64,000 nucleotides of DNA, from the NCBI GenBank assembly GCA_021298815.1, contig JAJTHE010000075.1, positions 62,001-126,000 of the forward strand, in the 5' to 3' direction. This document shows, in pieces, positions 29,616 to 38,206 of this stretch (the stretch's first letter is position 1; the number at the start of each line of letters is the position of its first letter). The stretch comes from Betaproteobacteria bacterium. GTDB taxonomy: Bacteria; Pseudomonadota; Gammaproteobacteria; Burkholderiales; CAIKXV01. The translations under genes and the position numbers were made by a program. Under the pieces are notes generated by a model. That model saw nothing but the letters and a program-made list of their open reading frames with translations, did no database searches and was not told the origin of the DNA.

Positions 29616-30015
29616 CGACGCCCCCTCGTGCGCGCGAGCCGCAGACGGAGGCACATGCACGCCGGGCTTCGGGCGACCGGTGCACTTGCCTCGCGTCCAT
29701 GGGCCGACGGACTGTCGTCCGCGCCGACACGCGGACGATGCTGTGTGAAACCGGCCGGCGGTCTGTTCGGGCTGTGCCCTCGCCACCGTGAATGGTTGCG
29801 TCGGTCTAGCACCGCACGTGGCGCACCTGTCCAGCGCATGGCGAGCGCCCGGCGGATCGCGCGCCCCGGGGCTTGGCAGGGCCCCTGCGCGCGTGTGCTA
29901 GCATCCTCGCGAAGAGAGCGACCATCCAGTGAACCGCGGCCCGCAACGACAGCGCGACGACCGGCCCTCCAGGCGGACACTCGCAAATGCCTCCCGGCTG
30001 GCTGCGCGCCAGGCG
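29616..30015. other. Divergent intergenic spacer between the UxaA-like gene and birA
   Basis: About 400 bp without a convincing gene unless birA starts at GTG 29929. It must hold the promoter of the minus-strand dehydratase gene, but no clear -35/-10 pair was found on that strand. On the plus strand only the TGTGCTAGCAT element near 29894 stands out. No riboswitch, tRNA or repeat was seen. Confidence 0.5.
29894..29904 (+). promoter_or_regulatory. Candidate extended -10 promoter of the birA-coaX-SPOR operon
   Basis: TGTGCTAGCAT carries TGC-TAGCAT, identical to the -10-like word preceding metH. It would start transcription near 29911. No clear -35 hexamer is present, as is usual for extended -10 promoters. 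Confidence 0.4.
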
Positions 30016-31050
30016 ATGCGGCCGTTGTCGTTCCAGGTGCTGCGTCGTCTCGGCGCATCGGCCTTCACCTCCGGCACGCTGCTGGCGCGCGAACTGTCGG
30101 TGTCCCGCTCGACCATCTGGAAGGCGGTGCGCGACATCGAACGTTCCGGGGTGGCGGTGGAACACGGCCTGGGCCGCGGCTACCGGCTGCTGCAGTCGAT
30201 CGAATTCATCGACGCGGCTGGCGTGCAGGCGACGCTCGGCCAGTCGGCACGCGGGCTGGCCCTGACCGTGCTCGACCATTGCGAATCGACCAACACCGCG
30301 CTCGCGCGCCAGGCCGAGGCGGGTGCGCCGCACGGCACCGTGCTGCTCGCTGAATGGCAGACCGCCGGGCGCGGCCGTTTCGACCGGCGCTGGTCGAGCG
30401 CGCCGGGCGCGGGGCTGACCTTCTCGGTGCTGTGGCGCTTCGAGAAGGGCGCCGCGCTGGCCGGGCTGAGCCTGGTCGTGGGCCTGGCGATCGCCGATGC
30501 GCTGCGCGTGCTCGGGCTGCGCGAGGTACGGCTGAAGTGGCCGAACGACGTGCTGGTGCGCCGACGCAAGCTCGCCGGCGTGCTGACCGAGATCCGCGGC
30601 GACATGCTCGGTCCATGCGCGGCGGTGATCGGCATCGGGCTCAACGTGCGCCTGCCGCAGTCGACCATCGATGCGATCGACCAGCCAGTGACCGATCTCG
30701 CGCGCAGCGGACTCGACAACCTCGACCGCAATGCGATCCTGGGCGCGGTGCTGTCGGGCCTGGCCTCCGCGCTCGACCGCTTCGGCCGGGAAGGGTTCGC
30801 CCCGTTCCGGCGCGAATGGCAGGCGCACTGCGCCAGCCTGCACCGCCCGGTGCGCGTGGTGCTGCCCGATGGCGGCGTGGTGCGCGGCACGATGCTCGGC
30901 GTGGATGTGCAGGGGGCGCTGCGCATCGAGGTCGATGGCGAGACGCGGCGCGTGTTCAGCGGCGAACTGCTCGAGCCGTCGACCGCTGCCGCGCGCGCGA
31001 AGGCCGACGGCGCCGCGCCGCGCCGGCCCCAGCAGGCGGAGATCGAATGA
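30016..31050 (+). CDS. birA: Biotin-[acetyl-CoA-carboxylase] ligase BirA
   Basis: A 344-residue bifunctional protein that attaches biotin to carboxylase carrier domains. An N-terminal winged-helix domain (about 1-60, SGTLLARELSVSRSTIWKAV) suggests it also works as a biotin-dependent repressor. The ligase domain has the biotinyl-AMP loop GRGRFDRRW from residue 118 and KWPNDVLV from 174. The C-terminal SH3-like domain ends in a Pro/Ala tail. ATG 30016 matches the family start; a GTG at 29929 would add 29 non-conserved residues. It overlaps coaX by 4 bp. Confidence 0.94.
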   Translation: MRPLSFQVLRRLGASAFTSGTLLARELSVSRSTIWKAVRDIERSGVAVEHGLGRGYRLLQSIEFIDAAGVQATLGQSARGLALTVLDHCESTNTALARQAEAGAPHGTVLLAEWQTAGRGRFDRRWSSAPGAGLTFSVLWRFEKGAALAGLSLVVGLAIADALRVLGLREVRLKWPNDVLVRRRKLAGVLTEIRGDMLGPCAAVIGIGLNVRLPQSTIDAIDQPVTDLARSGLDNLDRNAILGAVLSGLASALDRFGREGFAPFRREWQAHCASLHRPVRVVLPDGGVVRGTMLGVDVQGALRIEVDGETRRVFSGELLEPSTAAARAKADGAAPRRPQQAEIE

Positions 31051-31856
31051 TCGTCGCCCTCGACCTCGGCAACACGCGGCTCAAGTGGGGCCTGCATCGT
31101 GGCGACCTGCCGGTCGCGGGACGCTTCCTGGCCGAAGGCGCGATCGTGCCTGGCGAGCCCGGCGCGATCGATGCGCTGCCGGCGCGCTGGTCTGACTGGG
31201 GCTGGCCGGAGGCGATCGTCGCCTGCAGCGTCGCCGGGTCGGCCACCGATGCCGCGGTCGACCGCATCGCCGCGTGCCTGTCGGTGCCGGTGCACCGCAT
31301 CCGTCCGGTCGCCGAAGCCGCCGGCGTGCGCAACCTCTACGGCCAGCCGGCAAGCCTCGGTGCCGACCGCTGGGCGGCGCTCGCGGGTGCGCGTGCCCGC
31401 ACGCACGGCGCGGCGCTGGTGGTCGATGCAGGCACCGCGATGACGGTCGACGCGCTCGCCGCCGACGGCCGTTTCCTGGGCGGGCTGATCGTGCCCGGCT
31501 ACGACCTGATGCGCGCGTCGCTGGCGCGCGGCACCGCGCGGCTGCCGGTCGCCACGGGGCGTTTCGATCCGTTCCCCCGGTCGACCGACGATGCGATCGT
31601 CACCGGCGCGCTGCAGGCGATGGCCGGGGCGGTCGTGCGCACGTACGATGCGATGGTCGCGGCCGGGGAGGTCGCACCCTGCCTGCTGCTCACCGGCGGC
31701 TGCGCGCCGCTGCTGCGCGAACCGCTGTCGGCATACGGTCCGGTCGAGGCACCCGCGCTGGTGCTCGAGGGCCTGTTGATGCTCGCCCGTGGCGGGTGCG
31801 CGGACGCGTCGGCGCCGCGCGATGGCGCGCCGGCGGCACTGGGGATGCGGCGATGA
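31047..31856 (+). CDS. coaX: Type III pantothenate kinase CoaX
   Basis: A 269-residue kinase for the first step of coenzyme A synthesis. The phosphate-binding start MIVALDLGNTRLKWGL, the ligand segment YGQPASLGADRWAAL and the second acidic motif VVDAGTAMTVDAL are all present, and the C-terminal LLLTGGCAPLL closes the ASKHA fold. It overlaps birA (ATGA) and the next gene (ATGATG). The birA-coaX-SPOR order is typical of betaproteobacteria. A Gly/Ala tail of about 15 residues is extra. Confidence 0.95.
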   Translation: MIVALDLGNTRLKWGLHRGDLPVAGRFLAEGAIVPGEPGAIDALPARWSDWGWPEAIVACSVAGSATDAAVDRIAACLSVPVHRIRPVAEAAGVRNLYGQPASLGADRWAALAGARARTHGAALVVDAGTAMTVDALAADGRFLGGLIVPGYDLMRASLARGTARLPVATGRFDPFPRSTDDAIVTGALQAMAGAVVRTYDAMVAAGEVAPCLLLTGGCAPLLREPLSAYGPVEAPALVLEGLLMLARGGCADASAPRDGAPAALGMRR

Positions 31857-32518
31857 TGCGCTGGCTGGTCGCGCTGCTGCTGGTGGCCAACATCCTGTTC
31901 GGTGCGCTGGTCGGCTTCGGCGGCCCGGCGCGCAATCCGGATGCGCAGCTGCTCGACCTGCAGATGAACGCGCAGCAGGTGCGCGTGGTCGGCGGCGGCC
32001 AGGACCAGCCGCCGGCGAAGGGCAAGCCGGCCGCCGTGCCTGCGGCCTGCCTGGCCTGGGGGCCGTTCAACGAGGCCGATGCCGCGCGTGCGCGCGAGCT
32101 GCTGTCGGCGCTGGTGCCCGCCGATGCGGTGAACTCGCGCGCGCTGGCCGGAGCGCCGTCGTGGTGGGTGTTCATGCCGCCGCAGAAGAGCCGGGCCGAG
32201 GCGCAGCGCAAGATGGCCGAGCTGAAGGGCCTCGGCATCACCGGATATTCGCTGGTCGAGGCCGACAACGAATGGCTGAACGCGATCGAGCTCGGGGTGT
32301 TCCCCGACGAAGCGCGCGCGCGGGACTACCTGACGTACCTGCGGCAGCGCGGCGTGCGCACGGCGCAGGCCGGCGAGCGGCGCGGCCGCACCGGTATCGA
32401 ATGGCTGGTGCGCGAGCCCGGAGATGCGGTGATGGCCCGCGTGCTGGAAATCAAGCAGGCGAACTTCCCCGACAGCGCACTGGGCGCGATCGAATGTCCT
32501 CTGGACGCCACGCGTTGA
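31853..32518 (+). CDS. SPOR-like domain membrane protein
   Basis: A 221-residue protein with one N-terminal membrane helix (about 3-24), a linker, and a C-terminal domain of SPOR-like pattern: CLAWGPFNEADAARARELL, WWVFMPPQKSRAEAQRKMAELKGLGI and LGVFPDEARARDYLTYLRQRGV. SPOR domains bind denuded septal peptidoglycan. It is translationally coupled to coaX. A role in division or envelope is inferred from the domain only. Confidence 0.8.
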   Translation: MMRWLVALLLVANILFGALVGFGGPARNPDAQLLDLQMNAQQVRVVGGGQDQPPAKGKPAAVPAACLAWGPFNEADAARARELLSALVPADAVNSRALAGAPSWWVFMPPQKSRAEAQRKMAELKGLGITGYSLVEADNEWLNAIELGVFPDEARARDYLTYLRQRGVRTAQAGERRGRTGIEWLVREPGDAVMARVLEIKQANFPDSALGAIECPLDATR

Positions 32519-32560
32519 GGCAGGGCACCTGTACCGGCAAGGTTGCGTCCAGCCGCGGCG

Positions 32561-35047
32561 TCAGGACTGCACGGAGCGCGGCCGGAACGGCGTAACGGCG
32601 CCACCGGTCGTGGCCGCCGTCGGCACGGCCTGCAGGGCAGCGGATGCGATCGCAGTCTCTGTCGCTGTCGCCGATGCCGATGCCGATGCCGATGCCGACG
32701 CATCGTCCGCGCGATCCGCGGGTTCGCCCGCGGACGCTTCACCGGCCTGCGCGCGCGCCAGCTCGCCTGCCTTCAGCAGCGCCTCCATCTTCGCCGGCGG
32801 CATCGCCGCATGGAACAGGTAGCCCTGCATCAGCGCGCAGCGGTGCGAGACCAGGAAGTCGCGCTGCGCCTCGGTCTCGACGCCCTCGGCGACGACCTCG
32901 ATGTACAGGCTGCGTGCCAGCGAGATGATCGCCTCGACGATCGCGGCGGTATCGCGCTTCTCGGTGATCTCGGCGACGAACGAGCGGTCGATCTTCAGCC
33001 GCTGCACCGAGAACCGCTTCAGGTAGGACAGCGACGAGTAGCCGGTGCCGAAGTCGTCCACCGAGATCGACGCCCCCAGGCGGGCCAGCGCACGCAGCGT
33101 GTCGAGCGTGCCCTTGGTGTCTTCCATCAGCGTGTGTTCGGTGATCTCGAACTCGAGGCGCTTCGCATCGAACCCGGTGTCGACGACGATCTGTTCGACC
33201 AGTTCGGCCAGCCGCGGGTCCTTGAACTGGCTCGCCGACAGGTTGATCGCCAGGCGCAGGGGACGGCCCTGGCCATCGACCCAGGCGCGCGTCTCGCGGC
33301 AGGCGCGGCGCAGTGCCCAGGCGCTGACGCTGCGGATCAGGCCGGTCTCCTCCAGCAGCGGGATGAACGCGTCGGGATAGAGCTCGCCGCGCTGTGGATG
33401 CTGCCAGCGCAGCAGTGCCTCGACCGCAATGATCTTGCCGTCGGGGGCATCGACTTGCGGCTGGTAGTGCAGTTCGAGCTCGCCGCGTTCCAGGATGCCC
33501 GGCAGGTCGGTCTCGAGGGCGAGGCTCTCGGACAGGCCCAGGCCCATCGCCGGCAGGTAGAAACGGTAGGTGTTCTTGCCCGCCGCCTTCGCGCGGTACA
33601 TCGCGATGTCGGCATGCTTGAGCAGCAGTTCCGGCGTCGCGCCGTCGCGCGGATAGGCGGCGATGCCGATCGACGGCGACACGAACAGCTGGCGCCGCTC
33701 GACGGTGAACGGGCGCTCGAAGGCCTGGAAGATCTTGGCGATTACCATCTCGGCGTGTTCCACCTGGGCGAGATCGGCGAGGATCAGCGCGAACTCGTCC
33801 CCGCCCAGGCGCGCAACCGTGTCGTGCGCGCGCACGCATTCGGTGAGCCGTGTGCCGGCCGCGCGCAGCAGCACGTCGCCGGCTGCATGGCCGAGCGTGT
33901 CGTTGAGCGTCTTGAAGCGGTCGAGGTCCAGATACAGCAGCGCCACGGCCTTGCCGCTGCGCTGGGCATGCCCGAGCGCCTGCGACAGCCGGTCGACGAA
34001 CAGGTTGCGGTTGGGCAGCCCGGTGCGGTCGTCGTAATGCGCGAGGTAGTTGATGCGCTTCTCGGTGCGCTTGCGTTCCGAGATGTCGGACACCATGCAC
34101 TGGATCGAGTGCGCGCCGCCGAAGCTCATCGGCGTGGCGATCAGTTCGGCCTCGAACTCGGTGCCGTTCATGCGCAGCAGCTTCACCTCGACGCGCGTGG
34201 TGGTGCCGCGCTTGCTCGTATGGGCGAGGCGTTCCGCTAGGCCGGGCCGCGAGTTGCGTTGCACATGGCCGACGATGCTGCGGCCGATGAGTTCGGTGGT
34301 GCTGGCCGCGCCGACCATGCGGGCGAGGGCCGCGTTGGAGTAGACGAAGCGGTCGCGGGTCAGCACGAAGATGCCCAGCGGCGCGGTCTCGACCAGTGCG
34401 CGGTAGCTCGCCTCGCTGTCGCGCAGCGCCGCCGCCGATCGGTCGCGCTCGATCACGATGCTCGCGAGGTCGGTCGCGCCGTTGACCAGGTCGAGTTCGC
34501 GCTGCGTGGGCCGGCGGCACTCGCGGTAGTAAACCGCGAGGGTGGCCATCGCCTTGCCGGAGGCGCCGAGGATCGGCGTCGACCAGCAGGCGCGCAGGTC
34601 ATGCTTGAGCGCGATCGGCGCATAGGTGACCCATGCCGGATGCGTCGCGATGTCTTCGACGACCACCTGCCGGCCGCTGTAGGCGGCACTGCCGCAGGAA
34701 CCGGCCTGCGGCCCGATCGGCAGCCGGTCGATCGCCTGCCTGTAGGCTTCGGGCAGGCTCGGTGCCGCCGCTACATGGACGCGTTCGTCCTGGATCAGCA
34801 GCACCGAGCACAGGGCACCGGGCGCCTGCGCTTCGATGTTCTTGCACAGCGCGCCGAGCACGTCGGGCAGGCTGGCGCCGCTGGCGATCATGCCGAGCAG
34901 CACGCGGCTTGCGATCAGTTCGCGCTGCGGCGGCAGGCCGGCATCGGGGGCTCGCGCCGCGATGCCGTCGGCCGGCACCGCGATGCCGGCGGCGGCCTGG
35001 GCCGTCGCGTCGGTGCGGGTCTCGGTGCGGGACTCGTCGCTGCTCAT
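32561..35047 (-). CDS. GAF-PAS-GGDEF-EAL cyclic-di-GMP signalling protein
   Basis: An 828-residue cytoplasmic protein without membrane helices. Order: GAF domain (about 45-190, with GSCGSAAYSGRQVVVEDIATHPAW), PAS domain (about 205-320, ending SDISERKRTEKR), GGDEF domain with intact GGDEF at 415-419, and EAL domain with EALLRW from 543, plus DDFGTGYSSLSYLKR and the catalytic Lys/Glu region of EAL enzymes. Both enzymatic motifs look intact, so it could make and break c-di-GMP. The C-terminal tail is an Ala-Ser/Ala-Thr repeat. The gene stands alone, convergent with coaX-SPOR. Confidence 0.92.
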   Translation of the reverse strand: MSSDESRTETRTDATAQAAAGIAVPADGIAARAPDAGLPPQRELIASRVLLGMIASGASLPDVLGALCKNIEAQAPGALCSVLLIQDERVHVAAAPSLPEAYRQAIDRLPIGPQAGSCGSAAYSGRQVVVEDIATHPAWVTYAPIALKHDLRACWSTPILGASGKAMATLAVYYRECRRPTQRELDLVNGATDLASIVIERDRSAAALRDSEASYRALVETAPLGIFVLTRDRFVYSNAALARMVGAASTTELIGRSIVGHVQRNSRPGLAERLAHTSKRGTTTRVEVKLLRMNGTEFEAELIATPMSFGGAHSIQCMVSDISERKRTEKRINYLAHYDDRTGLPNRNLFVDRLSQALGHAQRSGKAVALLYLDLDRFKTLNDTLGHAAGDVLLRAAGTRLTECVRAHDTVARLGGDEFALILADLAQVEHAEMVIAKIFQAFERPFTVERRQLFVSPSIGIAAYPRDGATPELLLKHADIAMYRAKAAGKNTYRFYLPAMGLGLSESLALETDLPGILERGELELHYQPQVDAPDGKIIAVEALLRWQHPQRGELYPDAFIPLLEETGLIRSVSAWALRRACRETRAWVDGQGRPLRLAINLSASQFKDPRLAELVEQIVVDTGFDAKRLEFEITEHTLMEDTKGTLDTLRALARLGASISVDDFGTGYSSLSYLKRFSVQRLKIDRSFVAEITEKRDTAAIVEAIISLARSLYIEVVAEGVETEAQRDFLVSHRCALMQGYLFHAAMPPAKMEALLKAGELARAQAGEASAGEPADRADDASASASASASATATETAIASAALQAVPTAATTGGAVTPFRPRSVQS
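32673..32696. repeat. Hexanucleotide repeat (GATGCC)4
   Basis: Four perfect GATGCC copies inside the C-terminal coding region of the GGDEF-EAL protein, read there as alternating Ala-Ser. Unit changes would keep the frame, so copy-number variation would only alter tail length. Confidence 0.8.
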
Positions 35048-35210
35048 GTGGTAAGGCCTGCCCGGGATCGCCTGCGTGGAGCCGCTATGGTACGGGATCG
35101 AACGATGCGCTGGAAGCCTCGGACAGGCTTTGCGTTCTACGCTGCGGCCCGCGGATGCGGTAAACCCTCCCTGCGCAGATGCGTTGTCTGTCGAAGGGAG
35201 AACACTCGCC

Positions 35211-35609
35211 ATGCACCGACCATCGGGTCCTCGATCCTGTCCGTCGCCGCGCGACGCAGCGCGCGCGCAGCGCACGGCCGCTGCCGCGGCCGTTGCAGGC
35301 ATCGCGCTGCTCTCAGGAGGGTGTGCGGCCACTCCGGACCTCGGCCGTACCGAGCGGTTGCCCGAGGGCACGCTGCCGCCGTCGAAGGAAGTCGGGCCGC
35401 CGGTCAACATCCAGCCGGCGCCGCTGGCACGCGACGAATTCCGCACCGCCCCGCGCCATCCCCATCCCTACGCGGGCTACGGTGCATTCGGTCCCCGCTG
35501 GTACGGGCCGCGCTGCTTCGATCCGCTGTTCTGCGGTCCCTGGGGCGGCTCGATGTTCCACGGCCCGCGCAGCCGGTCCGGCTTCGGGTTGCACTACCGG
35601 GTTTTCTGA
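35211..35609 (+). CDS. Putative lipoprotein with aromatic/Gly/His-rich C-terminus
   Basis: A 132-residue protein. A basic N-terminus precedes a hydrophobic stretch ending LLSGGCAATPD, a plausible though imperfect lipobox. A Pro-rich linker (PPVNIQPAPLARDEF) leads to a tail rich in Pro, His, Tyr, Trp and Gly (HPHPYAGYGAFGPRWYGPRC). Two cysteines in the tail could pair. Start ATG 35211 has GAAGGGAG upstream. No known family. Confidence 0.6.
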   Translation: MHRPSGPRSCPSPRDAARAQRTAAAAAVAGIALLSGGCAATPDLGRTERLPEGTLPPSKEVGPPVNIQPAPLARDEFRTAPRHPHPYAGYGAFGPRWYGPRCFDPLFCGPWGGSMFHGPRSRSGFGLHYRVF

Positions 35610-35616
35610 ACCCCGC

Positions 35617-36126
35617 TCAGAGCGCGCGGATGCGTTCCAGCAGGGCGGTCGTAGAACGTTCGTGCACGAACGGGATCGACACCACGCGGCCGCCGGCGGC
35701 AGTCACCTCCGCGCCACCGACGATGCGCTCGACCGCCCAGTCGCCGCCCTTGACCAGCACCTGCGGCTTCACGGCGACAATCAGATCGAGCGGCGTGTCC
35801 GCGTCGAACCAGGTGACGAGGTCGACGCACTCCAGCGCGGCCATCACGGCCATGCGATCGGCGAGCGGGTTCACCGGACGATCGTCGCCCTTGCCCAGGC
35901 GGCGCACCGAGGCATCGCTGTTGAGGGCGACGACCATCGACGCGCCCAGTGCCCGTGCCTGCGCAAGGTAGGTCACATGGCCGCGATGCAGCAGGTCGAA
36001 GCAGCCGTTGGTGAACACGACCGGTGCCGCAAGCGCCGCCGCGCGCGCCGCGACTTCGCCTGGCGGGCACAGCTTGCGCTCGAAGGCAGGCGGCGCCGTC
36101 CGGCCGGCCTCGGCCCCGTGCGGCAT
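35617..36126 (-). CDS. rfaE2: D-glycero-beta-D-manno-heptose 1-phosphate adenylyltransferase (RfaE2)
   Basis: A 169-residue nucleotidyltransferase corresponding to the C-terminal half of HldE. It activates heptose-1-phosphate to ADP-heptose for the lipopolysaccharide core. Motifs: [19 protein letters not shown] (HxGH), [20 protein letters not shown], and a C-terminal STTALLERI segment. It is a stand-alone enzyme with no kinase domain attached. ATG 36126 gives the usual family length; a longer start would overlap the neighbour. It is the last gene of a minus-strand run with the ferritin-like and CarH-like genes. Confidence 0.93.
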   Translation of the reverse strand: MPHGAEAGRTAPPAFERKLCPPGEVAARAAALAAPVVFTNGCFDLLHRGHVTYLAQARALGASMVVALNSDASVRRLGKGDDRPVNPLADRMAVMAALECVDLVTWFDADTPLDLIVAVKPQVLVKGGDWAVERIVGGAEVTAAGGRVVSIPFVHERSTTALLERIRAL

Positions 36127-36130
36127 CGAC

Positions 36131-36988
36131 TCAGGCCGGCGCCGCGGCAGCGGCGGGCACCGCGCCTGCATTCAGCGTCTTGCGATAGCGATTGAGCGCC
36201 TGCACGGAGTCGAAGTTCTCGCCGAGCAGCGTGGACAGTTTCTTCAGGATGGAGCCGACCACCTTGGCTTCCCAGTCGCGGTCGAAGCGGATCTGCTGGT
36301 CGAGCCAGTGCTCGAGCCACGCTGGGTCGGGCAGGCGGCTCTGCACCGTGTCGTTCGGAAACAGGGCCTTGCTCACGTGCAGGTTGGTCGGGTGCAGCGC
36401 CTGCCCGGTGCGTCCGGCCGAGGCCATCAGCACGCCCACCTTGGCGAACGCCCGGCGCGCGTCGTCGCCCAGCCGTTCGATCGCCTGCTGCATGTAGCGC
36501 AGGTAGGCTCCGCCATGGCGCGCCTCGTCGTGCGAAAGCAGGCGGTAGATGTGCTGGATCACCGGCTCGGTATGCCATTCGGCTGCGCACTGGTACCACT
36601 GGGTCAGCCGCAGTTCGCCGCAGAAATGCAGGGTCAGCGTCTCGAGGTAGGGAGCCGGATCGAATTCGAAGCGCACCGCATGCAGTTCTTCCTCGGAGGG
36701 CAGCAGGTCGGGCCGGAAGCGCCGCAGGTACTCCATCAGCACCAGGGAGTGCTTCTGTTCCTCGTAGAACCAGACCGACATGAAGGCGGAGAAATCGCTG
36801 TCGTGCCGGTTGTCGCGCAGGAACATCTCGGTCGCCGGCAGCGCCGACCATTCCGTGATCGCGTTCATCTTGATCGTCCGCGCCTGCTCTTCGCTGAGCA
36901 GGGCGGGGTCGAACGTGTCCCACGGAACGTCATCTGCCATGTTCCAGCGGACTTTCTCCATCTGGCGGAAGATCTTCGGATAGAGCAT
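36131..36988 (-). CDS. Ferritin-like diiron protein
   Basis: A 285-residue helical protein. Four-helix diiron ligands can be read as E46 (AITEW), E77-x2-H80 (YEEQKH), E137 or E141 (AAEWHTE) and E155-x2-H158 (SHDEARHG). This is the pattern of ferritin-like oxidases such as acyl-ACP desaturases and related oxygenases. There is no signal peptide. The gene starts 6 bp after the CarH-like regulator and ends 4 bp before rfaE2, so it is likely co-transcribed with the regulator. A role in fatty-acid desaturation or oxygenation is inferred. Confidence 0.75.
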   Translation of the reverse strand: MLYPKIFRQMEKVRWNMADDVPWDTFDPALLSEEQARTIKMNAITEWSALPATEMFLRDNRHDSDFSAFMSVWFYEEQKHSLVLMEYLRRFRPDLLPSEEELHAVRFEFDPAPYLETLTLHFCGELRLTQWYQCAAEWHTEPVIQHIYRLLSHDEARHGGAYLRYMQQAIERLGDDARRAFAKVGVLMASAGRTGQALHPTNLHVSKALFPNDTVQSRLPDPAWLEHWLDQQIRFDRDWEAKVVGSILKKLSTLLGENFDSVQALNRYRKTLNAGAVPAAAAAPA

Positions 36989-36994
36989 GGGGGT

Positions 36995-37924
36995 TCAGTC
37001 GGAAAGGCGGGCCCGCCATTCGCCGAGGGCGGAGATGATCTGGTCCAGCCCGCGCAGTACTTCGATGCCCTCGCCGGGCGTACGGGCGCGCAACATGGCC
37101 TCGCCCCCGACCCAGAGGGCCATGCGGGCGGGCAGCATTTCGCGCAGTTCCCGGATACTACCGGTGGCCAGCCGGGCAGGGAAAGCCGAACTGAACGAAA
37201 TCGTGACGATGTCCACGTCGTGCGCCAGGGCGGCCGCGACGATATCGGTGCCCGGCGTCTCGACGCCGAGCGGGACGCAGTAGACCCCTTCCAGCGTGAG
37301 CAGGGCCTCGGCCATCAGCAGGCCCATGCCGTGCTGCTCGCCGGGCAGGGTGGTAAGCAGTACGCGCGGCGAATGCCCGCGCAGCTGGATGCTGGCGATC
37401 GCATTGCGTAGCAGCCCCTGCATCTGCTCGGTGTACAGGTGTTCCTCGAACACCGCGATCTCGCCGCGCACCCAGGCGTTGCCGATGGCGCGGTTGAGCG
37501 GGACGACGATCTCCAGCACGAAGCGCTGCAGGCCGTCGCGCAGCAGGTTCTGGGTCAGCATCTGGCGCAGTTCGAGCGACTTGTGCGAGCGCACCAGGTT
37601 GAGCAGCGCATCGACGTCCTCGCTGTGCACAGGGCTTTCCGCCTCGTTGCACAGCGCGTTGAGCTCGTCCAGAGACTTGTCGATGATCTTGCTCGGCCGG
37701 TGCCCCTGGTCGAGCAGGCGCTTGAGCAGGCGCAGCTTGTCGACCTGGTCGGACGGATAAATCCGTTCGCCATGGGCGTCGCGATAGGGCTGGGGGAAGC
37801 CGTAGCGGCGCTCCCAGACGCGCAGGGCATCCTTGGAAAGGCCGGTGTCGCGCTCGACGGAACTGATGTTCACCGGAGCGCGTTCAGCACCCGCTTCCTC
37901 AACCACCGAAGTTTTCTTGTCCAT
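36995..37924 (-). CDS. MerR-type B12-dependent photoreceptor regulator (CarH/LitR-like)
   Basis: A 309-residue transcription factor. A MerR winged-helix domain (about 18-90) contains LSKDALRVWERRYGFPQPYRDAHGERIYP. The helical cobalamin cap domain follows (about 100-185) with W151-x9-E161-H162, the Wx9EH signature of light-sensing CarH proteins. The C-terminal B12-binding Rossmann domain (about 187-309) has the axial ligand H198 in GEQHGMG and GG273-274. In CarH, adenosylcobalamin forms a tetramer that represses in the dark; light breaks the Co-C bond and releases DNA. It is divergent from a nine-gene lipid-related operon, its probable target. Confidence 0.88.
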   Translation of the reverse strand: MDKKTSVVEEAGAERAPVNISSVERDTGLSKDALRVWERRYGFPQPYRDAHGERIYPSDQVDKLRLLKRLLDQGHRPSKIIDKSLDELNALCNEAESPVHSEDVDALLNLVRSHKSLELRQMLTQNLLRDGLQRFVLEIVVPLNRAIGNAWVRGEIAVFEEHLYTEQMQGLLRNAIASIQLRGHSPRVLLTTLPGEQHGMGLLMAEALLTLEGVYCVPLGVETPGTDIVAAALAHDVDIVTISFSSAFPARLATGSIRELREMLPARMALWVGGEAMLRARTPGEGIEVLRGLDQIISALGEWRARLSD

Positions 37925-38098
37925 GGCGCAGATTAGACACAAGCAAAGGGATTTGCTGAGGCTACATCAGGCGGGCGATACTGACTAGGACAAGCGATTT
38001 GTGCGAGCAGGCCTTTCCGGTAGCGGAAGCGGTCGACGAACGACCGCGGTAGCCGTCCGGTAACCCGGGGGCGCAGATCATGAAGCACATGTCGAGCC

Positions 38099-38139
38099 CC
38101 TGTAAACAGGGTTGTCAGGATACAACGCTCGATTAAGAT
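38099..38139 (+). promoter_or_regulatory. Sigma-70 promoter of the lipid operon with overlapping operator-like repeats
   Basis: TTGTCA (38112-38117), 16-bp spacer, TAAGAT (38134-38139) form a good promoter starting near 38146. GTTGT-N6-ACAAC (38111-38126) covers the -35, and CCTGTAAACAGG (38099-38110) abuts it. A repressor bound to these repeats would block RNA polymerase. The CarH-like protein encoded divergently is the obvious candidate. A further ACAA-N5-TTGT dyad lies at 37990-38002, nearer the regulator gene. Confidence 0.6.
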
Positions 38140-38206
38140 CGCCTGACGCCGGCCAGGCTGGCGTGCGGCCAGAAGATCCCGGCACAAACCAGAAGGATGA
38201 CGGCGG

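Noticed and set aside
29516-29791. Plus-strand frame upstream of birA
   Set aside because: Overlaps the start of the dehydratase gene on the other strand, and its product is Arg/Cys/Pro-rich without any domain.
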